In this document: one piece after another, positions 35,855 through 47,414 of the stretch
Layout of the letters: every line of letters begins with the position of its first letter
Position numbering within the stretch: the stretch's first letter is position 1
Source: Hordeum vulgare subsp. vulgare
Taxonomy: Eukaryota > Streptophyta > Magnoliopsida > Poales > Poaceae
Assembly (NCBI RefSeq): GCF_904849725.1
Contig: NC_058521.1
Coordinates: forward strand, 99,372,244-99,436,243
DNA length: 64,000 nt
Direction of reading: 5' to 3'
Notes under the pieces: model-generated
What the model was told of the DNA's origin: nothing
The model's input: only the letters and a program-made list of their open reading frames with translations
Database searches by the model: none
Made by a program: the position numbers and the translations under genes

Positions 35855-36472
35855 CTATGTCCTGTTCGGCTCGCGGATACGCATAGGGGGAACCCTCGGA
35901 CAATGTGATGGCTGCAGCTCTGTCAACGCATCGTAAAGACGAGCGCGCGTAGCATACAGCTCCACAGTCAGAGCTCGGAAATCACGATCCATTGCCTCAG
36001 TGTACTGCACCAGAACCCGCGCGTCGTAGCGACGCGTCACGTAGGGGGCGCAGACAGCGACATAGGAACGGTCGCTGCGCTCCCGAACGTCAGAAGCGTA
36101 GGCAGTTAGATCATACCCAGTCTCATCCCCAGCAGGAGCATGTGGGATGTATCTGAAAGGGCTCTCCTCCAGGTGAGGGTACGCTCCACGGAGACGGGTG
36201 ATGGCGATGTAGGCTGCATCATGGACGGCCATCTCGACCGACACTCCAATAGCACAGAACACGTGGCGCTCGAGGGTCTCGCCGCCCCTCTGGTCGAAGA
36301 TGCAAACCTCAGCCTGGTACGGGTACTGGTTGTACTCGCGGAAATCCTCGAACACAGTGTACTCGGGGTACCAGCGATATCCCAGCCTGGTGAGGAGATC
36401 GACCAAAATGGCCGGGAACCCAGTCGTCTCGGTGGCTTGTGTCAGGCGCACGTGTTGTCTTGCGGGACGCAT
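35855..36472 (-). CDS. orf0 of the Tekay element (205 aa), dsRBD-like, function unknown
   Basis: A separate intact frame between the PBS and gag. I chose the start at 36472 (MRPARQHVRLTQATETTGFP) because the codons upstream are hydrophobic leader-like sequence; the frame is open back to 36697. Residues about 18-90 show FPAILVDLLTRLGY, WYPEYTVFEDFREY, YPYQAEVCIFDQRG, ERHVFCAIGVSVEM, AVHDAAYIAITRLRG. This is a helix, three strands and helix in the spacing of a dsRNA-binding domain, including the G-x-S..A...AA..A.. second helix. The C-terminal half is Tyr/Arg/Asp-rich. From memory, the rice elements RIRE3 and RIRE8 also carry an orf0 before gag, of unknown function. The dsRNA-binding role is my inference. 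Notably it is open while gag-pol has about nine lesions. Confidence 0.65.
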   Translation of the reverse strand: MRPARQHVRLTQATETTGFPAILVDLLTRLGYRWYPEYTVFEDFREYNQYPYQAEVCIFDQRGGETLERHVFCAIGVSVEMAVHDAAYIAITRLRGAYPHLEESPFRYIPHAPAGDETGYDLTAYASDVRERSDRSYVAVCAPYVTRRYDARVLVQYTEAMDRDFRALTVELYATRARLYDALTELQPSHCPRVPPMRIREPNRT

Positions 36473-36774
36473 CTGAAAATAAGATTGACGGATGTCAAAT
36501 GACAGTGTGTGTAATATATATTCAGGAGAAAGAGTAGATAGTCCAGCGCTCCGGATCGATGTGATTCGAGAACCTAATGTTAGAGTTAGTAAAATCTTTG
36601 ACCCGAAAGAGAAGAGAAAGTAGAGCCCAGAGTATAGGAAAGGAGTAAAAGATACTAATACCACCCAATTGAGATGTGGGCCCATAAGCCACAACATCAG
36701 TGTTAGTAAAGTTTTTCAAACACTAGACTCAACTTCGGCCAAGGAGTTGGAAAGGGGGTTACCTACAGGCAGTC

Positions 36775-36787
36775 GGCTCTGATACCA
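36775..36787 (-). promoter_or_regulatory. Initiator-Met tRNA primer-binding site of the Tekay element
   Basis: Minus strand TGGTATCAGAGCC, the standard initiator-methionine PBS, three bases from the 5' LTR end at 36791. Confidence 0.9.
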
Positions 36788-36790
36788 ACT

Positions 36791-39700
36791 TGTGACGCCC
36801 TCGATTTAATCGTACGCTAACCATACACGCAAATGCGTACGATCAAACCCAAGGAGCCACGGGAAGATATCAGAACACAACTCTAGACACAAATAAAATA
36901 ACATCAGCTTCATATTACAAGCCAGGGGCCTCGAGGGCTAGAATACGAAAGCTCGATAAGCACACGAGTCAACGGAAGCAACAATATCTGAGTACAGACA
37001 TAAAACATGGGGTGCCTTAGAGAAGGCTAGCACAAAAGATACAACGATCGAACGAGGCGAGGCCTCTTGCCTGGGAACCTCCTAACTACTCCTGATCATC
37101 AGCGGCCTCCACGTAGTAGTAGGCACCGTCGGGGTAGCAGTCGTCGGTGGCGGGGACCTCCATCTCCTGGGCTCCATCATCTGGTCACAGCAAACGGATC
37201 AAGGGGACAAGGGGGGAGCAAAGCAGCGGTGAGTACTCATCCAAAGTACTCGCAAGTCTTACATCAGAACTATTCTAATTATGCCTCAGTATCAAAGAAG
37301 GGGGGTTATATGTGGACTGACTGCAGCAATGCGAGAATAGAGAGAGAAGGCCTAGTCCTATCGAAGACTAGCATCTTCAGGGTCTTGCAGCAATAGACGA
37401 GAGTAGAACAGGGGGGTAACACATTAATAGTCCTATTGTTACAACAATAATAAAGTGAGGTCACGCCTAAAGATCCTCCCTCAACTCCCTGCGAGGAAGC
37501 AATCCCGAGGCAAACTAATTCCAGTTAAGTAACAATTGTAGTTGTATAAGATCAGGGCACAACTCCAAGTCGTCCTGTAACCGTGGACACGGCTATCCGA
37601 ATAGTTAATTTTCATCCCTGCAGGGGTGCACCACATGTCCCGTCACGCTCGATAACACTCTGGCCGGACATACTTTTCTGGGTCCTGCCCGGCCTCGAAA
37701 TATCAACATGTCGCAGCCCCACCTAAGACTAATCAGAGAGGCCAGCCCGCCGGCCTAACTCCTAAGCACAAAGGGTTCGTGGGCCCAATTCCCCTTCACG
37801 CTCCTTGCATGTGGCGTGGGCGGCCGATTTCAGTCCTAGCATCCCTTAATCACAAGCGCGATGCATCTCGGGACCACTCGGGCGCGCGCCGCTACATTGC
37901 TGGCATTTGAAAAGCTTCGGCTGATACCGCGACGCCGAGTACCCATAATTCTTCCCGCGTAGCCGGTTAGTGCCAAAAGGTCTCCGACCAACCCAGATCA
38001 AATACCCAAATCCATTAGCATTTTAATTATGCCATCAACACAGTCTCACGGGAATCCACCCGTCTTACAACTAATCACCAAAGATCCCAGTAACATGGTA
38101 GAGTAACTATGTGGTTGTAACATCGGGGGGGATCCGAGGTATCACCCTCGTTGGATTCCGAACGATGTACCCGTCAAGGTGGGCTTAGAGGAATCACCCT
38201 CGGGGGTCCCACACTTGAGGGGTTGCACGACAGGGGCGTCATCGGGAATGGTGAAAGAGGAATCACCCTCGATAACCACGACCGACTAGCTATACTACAG
38301 AGATATCATCAGGAGTACTTAGTGAGGTGTCACCCTCGGTACCCGATAGTATCTCTGTAGCGTCGTACAACAAAGGGGGTGAATGTGCTGTGTCGGGTCT
38401 GGCTCGTCGATCAGAGATCGAGATTTGAAAACAAGCGGGGCAACTGAGCTACGGGGTCAGAGGGGATGACTGCTCCACCTATACTAAGCAGATTAAAGGT
38501 ACATGACTGAAAGTAGCAGTTCATCAAAAACAGGCTATGCATCAGATATAGGAGCTAACTACAACAGAAGCAAAATACTAATGCAAGCAGTAGGAAGAAA
38601 GACATAGGTGATATAGGAATGATCAAGGGGGGGTTTGCTTGCCTTGCTGCTCTGCGGCAAAGGACTGATCGGCAGGGTCGTAGATGCACCCGGCAGCAGC
38701 GTCAGTCTCGGGGTCTACGGGTAAGAAGAGGGGGAAGAAACAATAAATAATAGCACCGATGCAACACAAAGCATGACATGGCAAGATGCAGGCTAGACAT
38801 GAGCTAACGCAACAACATCCGTCATAGACGGGTCGGAAGAATATCTGACGATATTTTCCGGGTCTCGAGCTACTACCGGATATGCTGGAAACGATGGAAA
38901 AGTTCCATGTTTGCTATGCTAGGGACGCATGACACACGAATGGACCGTGTATCCGGGTTCGTCTCGTTTTGGTGATCAACTTTCATGTTGAAAATATTTT
39001 GATCTGACTTACGGATTATTTAATATTAATTTTTAAAGTTTTATTTAATAATTAGGAATTTAAAAACAGATTTAATTCTTTTAATAAAATCCTATTATGA
39101 CATCATCGCGATGTCATGCTGACATCAGCAGTTGACTGGTCAACTGACCAGCGGGTCCCGAACGTCATAGGCACAAGTTTTAATTAAGATTAAATATTAA
39201 TTAATCAGATTAATTTAGTGGGGGACCCACGTGACATACGCTAATTATTCTAATTAATTAATTTAACTAATATATCCATGTATTTATTTTAAAAAAACTT
39301 TTTTTTAACTATCGCGTGGGGCCTCCCTGTCATAGACAGCGGGTGCGTTGGCCCCACCGGTAAGTGACCTTAGGCCAAAATACTCCATTTTACTCATAGA
39401 TATAAACATGCAAATATCGTATTCCTCCAAATACCTATATACGCAATACATACATCGCACTTCATACATACATACATTCATATACACGGAATACATCATT
39501 TGTTTTATTTTATTTTAACTCTCAACACTCCCATCTTTCTCTTTGTTAACAGAGAGACAAAGAACTCTCTGCTAACTCAACATAGGAAAACACCTTCTTC
39601 AAATCCTCCTACCGCTCACTACCGTCGACAGATCGGGGTCCCGTTTGCCGGAACGGAACCGGGACGGTGAGGGGAACGCGATGGTGGGAGAAGCCCGAGG

Positions 39701-40829
39701 AGGGGCTCACCAACGTTGGTGAGACGGTCCGATGAAGCCGGAGTTCGCGGGAAGCGGAGGTGACGGCGAGGAGGTGGACGAGGCGGTGACGGTGACGGTG
39801 ACGGCGCGGTTCCGGTGGTGAAGGGGACGGTCGTTCCGGCGAGGAAGAGGTGTAGGGGAGGCCCGGTGGGGGAGGGGCTCGTTGGCGGGGTGAAGGGGCC
39901 AAGGGGGCCTGTCTCCCTGCCCGGTCCTTCCTGGACCGAGCGGGAGGAAAGGGGGCGCGACGGGGGGAAGGCCCCTGGCCTGGGTCGGTCGACCAGGGAG
40001 GAACCCGGAAGGGCCTCGGCCGCCGGAGGGTGTTGGAGGTCCGGCCGACGGGGGGGTTCCTCGGTGGGGAGAGGCAGGGGGGACGCCGGCGGGAAGGGAG
40101 GAGGTGGAGAGGAGGGCTGGTGGGGGAGCTCGCCGGTGGGAGGAGGCGGAAGAGCTCGCCGACCAGGGAGGGGGTGGATCTGAGGGGGGCGACGGGAGGA
40201 GAGGAGGGTCGTGGGGGGGGGGGTCTGGTGCTGGATCGGGAGGAGGGAGGAGGCCGAGAGAGAGGGGGGCGTGGGGTTCTCTCGTGGGGAGGGGGGACGA
40301 GAGGTGGGGAGTCGGTGGGGGTGGGGCCCCCCACGAGGGGAAGGATCCCCTGGCGGCGGCTGCTGGGAACGAGGGGAGAGGGCGCTAGGGTTTGGGTGGG
40401 AGTGGCCGGCTGGGCCACCTTGGCCCAGTTGGGCCAGGGGGGTGGGGGGGTCTTTCCCACGAGGGGAAGTCCTTTTATTATTCTATCTTTATTTACTTTC
40501 TTTTATAATTTACTATATATACTTTTAATTCTTTCTTTTATATATTTGATTTAAAGCTCCACCTTCAAATATATTGGGATTATCAATAATTCTAAAAGTG
40601 CCCGAGTCGATATTATAATCCGTTAGGGAATTTTTGATAACTGCCCGACGTTTTTATTTCAACAACACAAAATATTTTCTCGTCTGACTTTATTTTAAAG
40701 CTTCGAATTTGATTCGGTTTCAACCAACACAAGATCATTGATATCACTTGCGATGACGTGGCATCATTAGCGCGGGATCAGTGTCGCTTAATTACAATCA
40801 TTACTGTAGCAAAAGTTGAGGATGTCACA
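36791..40829 (-). repeat. 5' LTR of the Tekay element (4039 bp)
   Basis: Near-identical to 26812-30882, differing by scattered substitutions and length changes mainly in the GC-rich block (39640-40450). A TATATATA-type box on the minus strand is at about 40512-40520, followed in sense by a C-rich leader. The rightmost bases GTCACA meet the TSD at 40830. Confidence 0.95.
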
Positions 40830-40834
40830 GTCCT

Positions 40835-42960
40835 CTCCTCCAGCTCCCTCATCTCCTTATCCTTCTCCGCCATAGCCGCCTGCATTGCCTCTCTCTCTTT
40901 CTAAATAGCATCCTGCAACACAACTCATTATTAGCAATGTAATCATATTGGTTCCAACGCACAATATAATGTGGAAATATAGTTGAGTTCATTAAACTAA
41001 CCTCGATGGCGAGCTCGACTGGCCGTGGACGAGGTGTTATCTCCGGACAGGAGCTCGTTTGGCATGCCTTTATCTGCTGGAGAGTGCTAGGACAACGTAT
41101 AAGGCCGTCTCCAATGGCAATCGAGCCATGGGGCCTCCCGTTGCCAGTTATCATCACCAGCTCTAGATCAATGGGCCCCTCGCTCGGGTTAAAGTCCTCC
41201 CCTTTCCTCGCGTTCTCTTGATCTCTGTACTTCATGAGCTTGTGGTGGGAGGAGATGTTGGTGAAGTTTTCTGGATGCTCAAGGTCAGACTCAGAGAATG
41301 CCTTGACCTTCTTGTACGAGGCAGTATGGGCCATCGCATACAAGTCGTACATCTGTGGCACCTCCGTCTTATTGTGACGCGCCTAAAAGAGAGAGAGAGA
41401 GAAAAATTGTATTAGTAAAGGGCTCAAGATAGCATTAAGAATGAATTGCATGAGGCATGAAGCAAACCACATACCCAGTTCTCGCCAAATTGAATTAAGT
41501 TGACGCTCCCTTGATGGTGTGGCACACCAACCATTTTGCCACGCCTCTCCTTGGCATTGTTGTGGCTGGCCTCCCACGTTTCGGAGCACCACTAATCCAC
41601 CAAGGCCTCCCAACAATCCATCTTATCCACACACCATCTCGGGGGCACCTAAGTTAATAAAGAGAAACTTGAGCGCGTAAGAACCAAATCAAGGAAACTA
41701 ACTACAAAGCCTTAATAATATGTAATTACCTTCATGTAATGCTCCTTCTCCATCTTAGAATCACGACACTTCGCCTTGTCCTTCCTAATATGCCGCGTGG
41801 CATAGTAGTCTCGAACAGTCTGCACCCGAGCCTCGTACCGAAAGTATTGAAGTAGGCGACGACATTCGGTTTCGATAACCTTTGCCGCGTCCTCCTCGTA
41901 TCCCTCCTCACACCTGTAGTAGGTTTCCAAACGAGACAACACCGATTAGTACAATAACTAGCTATGGTTGATTTATAATTGTGTGAAGGAGAAATTACCC
42001 AGAACTGTCGGATCACCACGTCGGCCCTCGTGTTGCACAAAACACCGTCGATCTCCACCTCCGGCAGGGCCGGGGCACCCAAGTAGTGCTCCCAGGTCAT
42101 TCCTACCTCTCGCTCCCGCCTGGCAACGTAACAAACCCTGGGAAGTTTTTACGGCAAAGCACACCAAGGACGCTGTTGGGCTTGCGGACACCCTTGGCAA
42201 CAATCCAAACCCTACGGTATGACAAATTAAAGCCAAAACATTAGATATTTGAGAAAACATGAAGGCAAAAGGTTAAATAAGAGTAAATTAACTTACCTGT
42301 CCCTATTTGGCCTAATCGACCACCTCTGCTCGGGGGTCGCCGACACGAACGGGAGCCCCGAACTACCACACTGATAGACGGTAGCCCCCTCACCCAGCTC
42401 CTCGTCGCTACCAGCATGGCCACTTGGCTCAGCCCAGGTATCCCACTAGGTCTCTGGGGATGTACCCTTATTCCTGCTTTGCTCCGGAGTCGCATGGAAT
42501 GAAACCTTTGGGACACGAGTCTCATGGAAGGCTCGTCGACCCGAGGCTCGTGAACCGGAGACCGTGTAGCTTCCACCTCAGACGAATCCACCCTAGAATC
42601 AGCTTGGGGTGGTGGCGGAGACCGTGTAGCCTCCATCTCAGAAGGCGTGGCAGCCACCGCCCTACCTCTCCCGCAGCCACGTGTACCTTTAGTACAACAT
42701 AAATACCAACATGAGTAATAAAATGTATATAAATACCAATATGCATACAACATGAGTACAACATAAATACCAACATGAATACAACGTGTATCTTTAGTAC
42801 CTCTCGTCTTCGCGGGGGGTCGACCTCCCCTCACGGGGGGCGCTCCTTGCATAGTAGAGAGCAACACTCTCTGAAGAGGCGAGGCAGGAATGGAAGTACC
42901 CATCCCATCACCCGCCGACGAAGAAGGAGCCGCGGAGTGCTTTCGACCCTTTCCCACCAT
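40835..42960 (-). pseudogene. CACTA second gene (En/Spm Transposase_24-like), 5' exons
   Basis: Starts at 42960 (MVGKGRKHSAAPSSSAGDGM) in an Arg/Pro-rich exon. Exons then read, by hand translation: GTRGCGRGRAVAATPSEMEA (from about 42698), QRWSIRPNRDR ending at a GTAAGT donor near 42294, GMTWEHYLGAPALPEVEIDG (about 42213-41998), EEGYEEDAAKVIETECRRLL (about 41930-41732), an EASHNNAKERRGKMVGVPHH exon (about 41650-41473) and EVPQMYDLYAMAHTASYKKV (41364-41000). The last has the plant Ptta/En/Spm (Transposase_24) look. The final exon here is coiled-coil-like (EREAMQAAMAEKDKEMRELE) with an in-frame TAG at its start where Gln is expected. The Tekay element cuts it right after LEER. In En/Spm the partner protein binds subterminal repeats; that role is inferred. 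Intron 1 (about 42699-42800) contains short duplications. Confidence 0.7.
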
Positions 42961-43145
42961 CTTTCAACACGTGTCATGACAAATAGTAAATGAAATTAGT
43001 ACAACATAAATACCAACATGAGTAATAAAATGTATATAATTTAAGTGTATCATTGTCATAAATACCAACATGACTAATACAAATTGAATACCTAACATGA
43101 ACTCAAAATTTAGATATAGTATAATAGTTGAATACCTGACATGAA

Positions 43146-46100
43146 CTAATAACAATCGTGCTCGTCTATATATGCTTCGGGGTCAATAAATGCATCATGA
43201 TCATCACTATCATCAATAAATGCATCATCATCATCACTATCAAGAAGAACATGTGGAAGGCCACGATTATGTAATCGGTCAAGAAGTGACAGGTCATCCG
43301 CAACAGTAACCTCTCCTTCTTCCAGCTCTTCCTGTTCGGGATCAGGGGTTAAGACGGATTAACTGTCGGTGTCTACTACAATGTTCTGGGGTGAAGTAGA
43401 GCGGTTCTTCAAACGTTTCTTGGACATACGTGTTTCTTGGAAGAATTCTCCTTCATATGTGTCTGGGTTAATGTGAGGTTCGTAATCCTCTTCATTGAGG
43501 GTAGGTGGTCTAAAATGTGGTGGCACTTCATAAACGACATCCCAACCTTTGAGATTTGGATCAGTTTGGCAGGCCCACAGTAGATAGAAAACTTGTGTCG
43601 CCTATTGAGCCATAATATAGACATCGGGAACATCTAAGTGGGTGTTTTGGTTGATTTCGACTAGTCCTATATGTTCATGAGTCCTTCTAGTCTCCCTCAG
43701 CTCAAACCAATAACATTTGAAGACTACGACGGTCGGTGGGTTTTCACCATAGAATAGAAGTTCATAAATTGCTTCAACTCTTCCATAATACTCGGTGTCT
43801 CCTTCGCCGATAGCAGAGACATGACAATTTGTAGTCTTTAGGTCGGGCATAGATAGCTCTTTGCCAAAGGTACGAAAGTGATACCCGTTGATGTTGTATT
43901 TTTCAAATGAACGGACCTTATAGTCAAAACCATTAGCGACTTGTCTCAACTCGGCGTCCATAGACTCTGCATCAGCCTACAAGTTTAGTACGAAAGAATG
44001 GTTGCATTAGCCGCAAATTAGACCAAGAAATCAAATGGGCCCTTAATGGTAATTAATTACCCTTTGTTTGAACCAAGAGATGAAACCGGGATAGTTGCCT
44101 CCATGCTTTGCGAGAAGCTCATACTCTTCGACGAAATCCTTTTCGATGACCGCTCCATCCGAGAATTCGGCGACGTATCAACTAAATCAAATATCCGGGC
44201 ATAAGAGTAGTTCAAAGCAACTAGAAGTTGCGGAACAATAATTTACCGAGAACTTACTCGATGTACGACCGCACTTCTGTTAGGTAGGTGAAGATATACA
44301 ATGAAATGGTCCGCCATTCTTCGACATCCAACGATTTCCCTTTCGAAGCACCAGATGGTGCGAGCTTACCTTTTAATAGGCTGAGGTTGGATCGAACTTT
44401 TTTTGGATCGCCGTCATTGTACCGAGGCTTCGGGTTATGCAAATGATGATTTTTGGCTTCGTAGTGTGCTGTCATGAAGTTTGCCGCCTCCTCAGTAATG
44501 AATGCCTCGGCCATAGATGCTTCAATTCTACATTTATTTTTACACTTAGCTCGAAGCGTCTTCTGCATCCTCTCAGTTGAGTAGCAGCATCGATTTTGAA
44601 CTGCCCCCCCATTCTTGCCTCGGTCGGGAGATCCAAAATCAAATGTTGCATTGGATTAAAGAAGCCCGGTGGAAAGATCTTTTCTAATTTGCAGATCAAC
44701 CCTGGCGCCAACTCTTCCATTTCATCTAGCACACCAGGCGATAGTTCTTTCGCACAAAGAGAATGGAAGAAATAGCTCAGCTCTGCCAGTACTAGCCATT
44801 AATCCTCAGGGATAAAGCCACGCAACATCACCGGCATTACCCACTCAATCCATATGTGCCAATCATGACTCTTGAGAGCAAATATTTCAATTTCTCAAGA
44901 CTCGCTCCCCTCTTTAGATTCGCAGCATACCCATCGGGGAACATCAACCACATTTTCACCCACAATAGCATTTCCCTCATAGCTGGCCTTTCAAGATTGA
45001 ACCATGCCTTTGGCTTTGCTATGCTTTGCTTTCCTTTCCGTTGTCGCAAGTTTTGCAACGGTCTATCACATAGAGCCTCCTGGTCGATTCTAGCCTTAGG
45101 ATTATCTTTTGACTTCCCCTCTATGTCGAACAATATTCTTCTCAGTGTGCATCATGTCGATGTTGTGTGGGCAAAGGAGGTCTTTGAAGTTAGGCAGATC
45201 CCATAAGCATGACTTGTGAGTCCAGGCGCGTTCCGTATTATAACCTTTGATGTATCGTGGACGCAAAGGATCAGGCTCGAGAGCGTTTAACTGATCAAGG
45301 GTCTGTTGGCCTGTCAAAGCAGCTGGTGCAGTGTTTTTACAACTCTACCTTTGATGAAATTCTTCTTGTCTTTTCTGAACTTATGGTCAGGATCCAGGAA
45401 TTGTCTATGCATGTCGAAGCAAGAATACTTGCGACCAGCCTGTAGCCAACGGAACTGAAGAGCTGCCTTGCATGTGGTGCACGGGAACCTTCCATGCACA
45501 CACCAGCCAGCGAATAGCGCAAACGCCGGATAATCATGCGTCGAGTACATGTACCACAAATGCATTTTGAAATTTGTTTTGGTAGCCGTGTCGTAGGTCT
45601 TGATCCCATTATCCCAGGCTTCTTGCAACTCGTCCTTAAGCGGCTGCATGTACACATTCATATTCTTCCCCGGATAGTTGGGTCCTGGAATTATCAACGT
45701 CAGGAAAATGTTCATTCTTTTCATAATCTCTCCGGGTGGCAAATTTAGTGGAATGACAAATACAGGCCAACAACTGTATTTTGGTGCCGTCATACCATAC
45801 ACATTGAACCCATCCGTGCTGATGGAAACTCTAGGTTGCCTTGGATCTTCCGATTTATCCTTATGTAATGCATCGAAGTGCCTCCACGCAAAACCATCTG
45901 AAGTGTCTACCACAATATACCTAGAAGAATTGCAAATGGGGCAATAGTTCAAGGCCGCATACTCAAGCCTAAATAAGGCACATCCATTCTCATAGGCATG
46001 TATCTTCTCATAGGGCATCTTAAGTACACGGATGATTTTCTCTGACTGGTACAGGTTTACACGCAGTACATGGCCTTTGGGTAGAAAGCGTCCAAATATC

Positions 46101-46606
46101 GTCATCATCACATCATAGCATTCTCTGCCTAGGTTGAATTGAGCCTTCAGAGCGATTACCTGTGCGATGGCATCCAGCTGACAAAGCTCAGTCTGCTCGT
46201 GGAGAGGATGTTTGGAAGACTCCAACATTTCATAGAAGGCCTTTGCAGATTCCTCCATCTCATCGTCCGAATCCCGAGCATCATCGAAGTCTTGCACCAT
46301 GTCTTCAATCCCGGTACCATGCTCGTCGGTGCGGCGACGAATCACCTCAGCTCTGGCACGTTGGTCAGACTCACCATGAAAAGTCCACACCGTATAATTA
46401 GGCGTAAAACCCCACTTCTGCAGGTGTTTACCCATTTCAAACTTTGTCTGCTTTTTCCAGTTGTCGCAGTTGGGACAGGGGCACCATGTTTTTTTCTCGC
46501 CATTTGCAAATGCGCCTCTCACAAACCCCCTGGTTTTTGTTAACCATTCATGGGTCATGTCTTTCTGACTAGGGTGACCAGTGTACATCCAAGCACGATC
46601 ACTCAT
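43146..46606 (-). pseudogene. CACTA TNP2-type transposase
   Basis: Starts at 46606 with MSDRAWMYTGHPSQKDMTHE, the usual TNP2 N-terminus (Transpos_assoc domain with a C-x4-C zinc pattern, CPCPNCDNW). The Transposase_21 core follows: ALNYCPICNSSRYI, HFDALHKDKSEDPRQPRVSI, STDGFNVYGMTAPKYSCWPV, FVIPLNLPPGE, LFAGWCVHGRFPCTTCKAAL. After a frameshift near 45320 come RPRYIKGYNTERAWTHKSC and LCPHNIDMMHTEKNIV; then FDIEGKSKDNPKARIDQ, a DUF4218-like part with a stop near 44805 and a frameshift near 44600, and after an intron (about 43982-44060) a DUF4216-like exon (FEKYNINGYHFRTFGKEL, VVFKCYWFELRETRRTHEHI). The C-terminal acidic tail (LLDSDDDDAFIDDSDDHDAF) ends at 43146 after an in-frame TAA near 43360. 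TNP2 cuts and rejoins the element ends. At least five lesions make this copy dead. Confidence 0.9.
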
Positions 46607-47409
46607 GTTGCCTAGCTACCCATGGGGGCACAAGAAATAAATATATAATTCATCATCTATATTCATACGCTAATCAAGTTTGTCAGTTTTATTACGTCCA
46701 TGCAACCTACACCCTAATAGGTAAAGATAGGTCCTAATCCCACCCGAGTATGTGTAGATTGGGTTCGTTTGCCCATGCTCTGCTCCAGATGTGACATAGA
46801 ATTTTGGCAGCACCTCCCTGCTGTTCTCCTGATACACGTCTCCTCAATAAGCAGAGAGGATGTGTACCCGGAGAACAATAGGGAGGCACTGACGAAATTC
46901 TGCATCGGATCCAGAGCACAACATACGGGAAAACGAACCCAATCTACACATATTCGGGCTGTCCATGGATAATGTTGGACAATTTGAAAGGATGGCGGTT
47001 ATATATATGCAAAGAAATGCATATTTATAGATGTCACCCTTTCGAACGGGAGACGCATACTGGTCACGCATACTCATGATTGAAGAAACCTATAGCTAGC
47101 AAGTTTCATCGGCACGAAGACCGGGACAGAGCAAATTAAGGGGGTAGGAGGAGAAGTCATTTGTGCTCACCAACAAACGCAAGGGCGGAGCTCATCCAAC
47201 GCACGTGGAGGTCGTCGAACAACTGCACATTGAAATTCACACGATCAACACAAATACGATGTTTTTATAATTAACATAATCGGAAAATATTTGGCATAAC
47301 TCATAATTTACAAAACTATGACCCCGGTCGGCCTCTAGAACGCCGAAAAGCACCTTCTCATTCAACAGTAGGCAGAAGAGGTGTCGGGGGTCGGGTCTTA
47401 GTGGAGTCG
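46607..47409 (-). other. 5' leader region of the CACTA, no gene
   Basis: Upstream of the TNP2 start. Contains the hairpin at 46743-46958 and unremarkable AT-rich sequence. Its last 80 bases turn into GTCGGGGGTCGGGT-type repeats that resume on the far side of element F at 55735. Confidence 0.55.
46743..46958. repeat. 216-bp imperfect inverted repeat upstream of TNP2
   Basis: Arms of about 105 bp start CCCGAGTATGTGTAGATTGG and end CCAATCTACACATATTCGGG, with mismatches spread through both arms and a short loop near 46850. Inner parts also pair (GCACCTCCCTGCTGTTCTCC with GGAGAACAATAGGGAGGCAC). A transcript would fold into one long hairpin. Confidence 0.8.
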
Positions 47410-47414
47410 AGGGT

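Larger units (their letters stand above)
26812..40829 (-). mobile_element. Complete Tekay/Del-type chromovirus (14.0 kb, 4-kb LTRs)
   Basis: Two LTRs (26812-30882 and 36791-40829) flank a 5.9-kb internal region, with a perfect TSD GTCCT at 26807-26811 and 40830-40834. LTR ends are TGTGAC and GTCACA. Minus-strand order: 5' LTR, initiator-Met PBS, orf0, gag with zinc knuckle, protease, RT, RNase H, integrase, chromodomain, PPT, 3' LTR. A C-terminal chromodomain marks chromoviruses, and long LTRs are usual for Tekay/Del. By eye the LTRs differ by only a few percent, yet gag-pol already carries about nine disabling changes. It interrupts an exon of the CACTA second gene. Confidence 0.95.

Noticed and set aside
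36473..36697. Hydrophobic N-terminal extension of orf0
   Set aside because: It is AT-rich leader between PBS and the ATG at 36472 and lacks coding character; I cannot exclude it fully.
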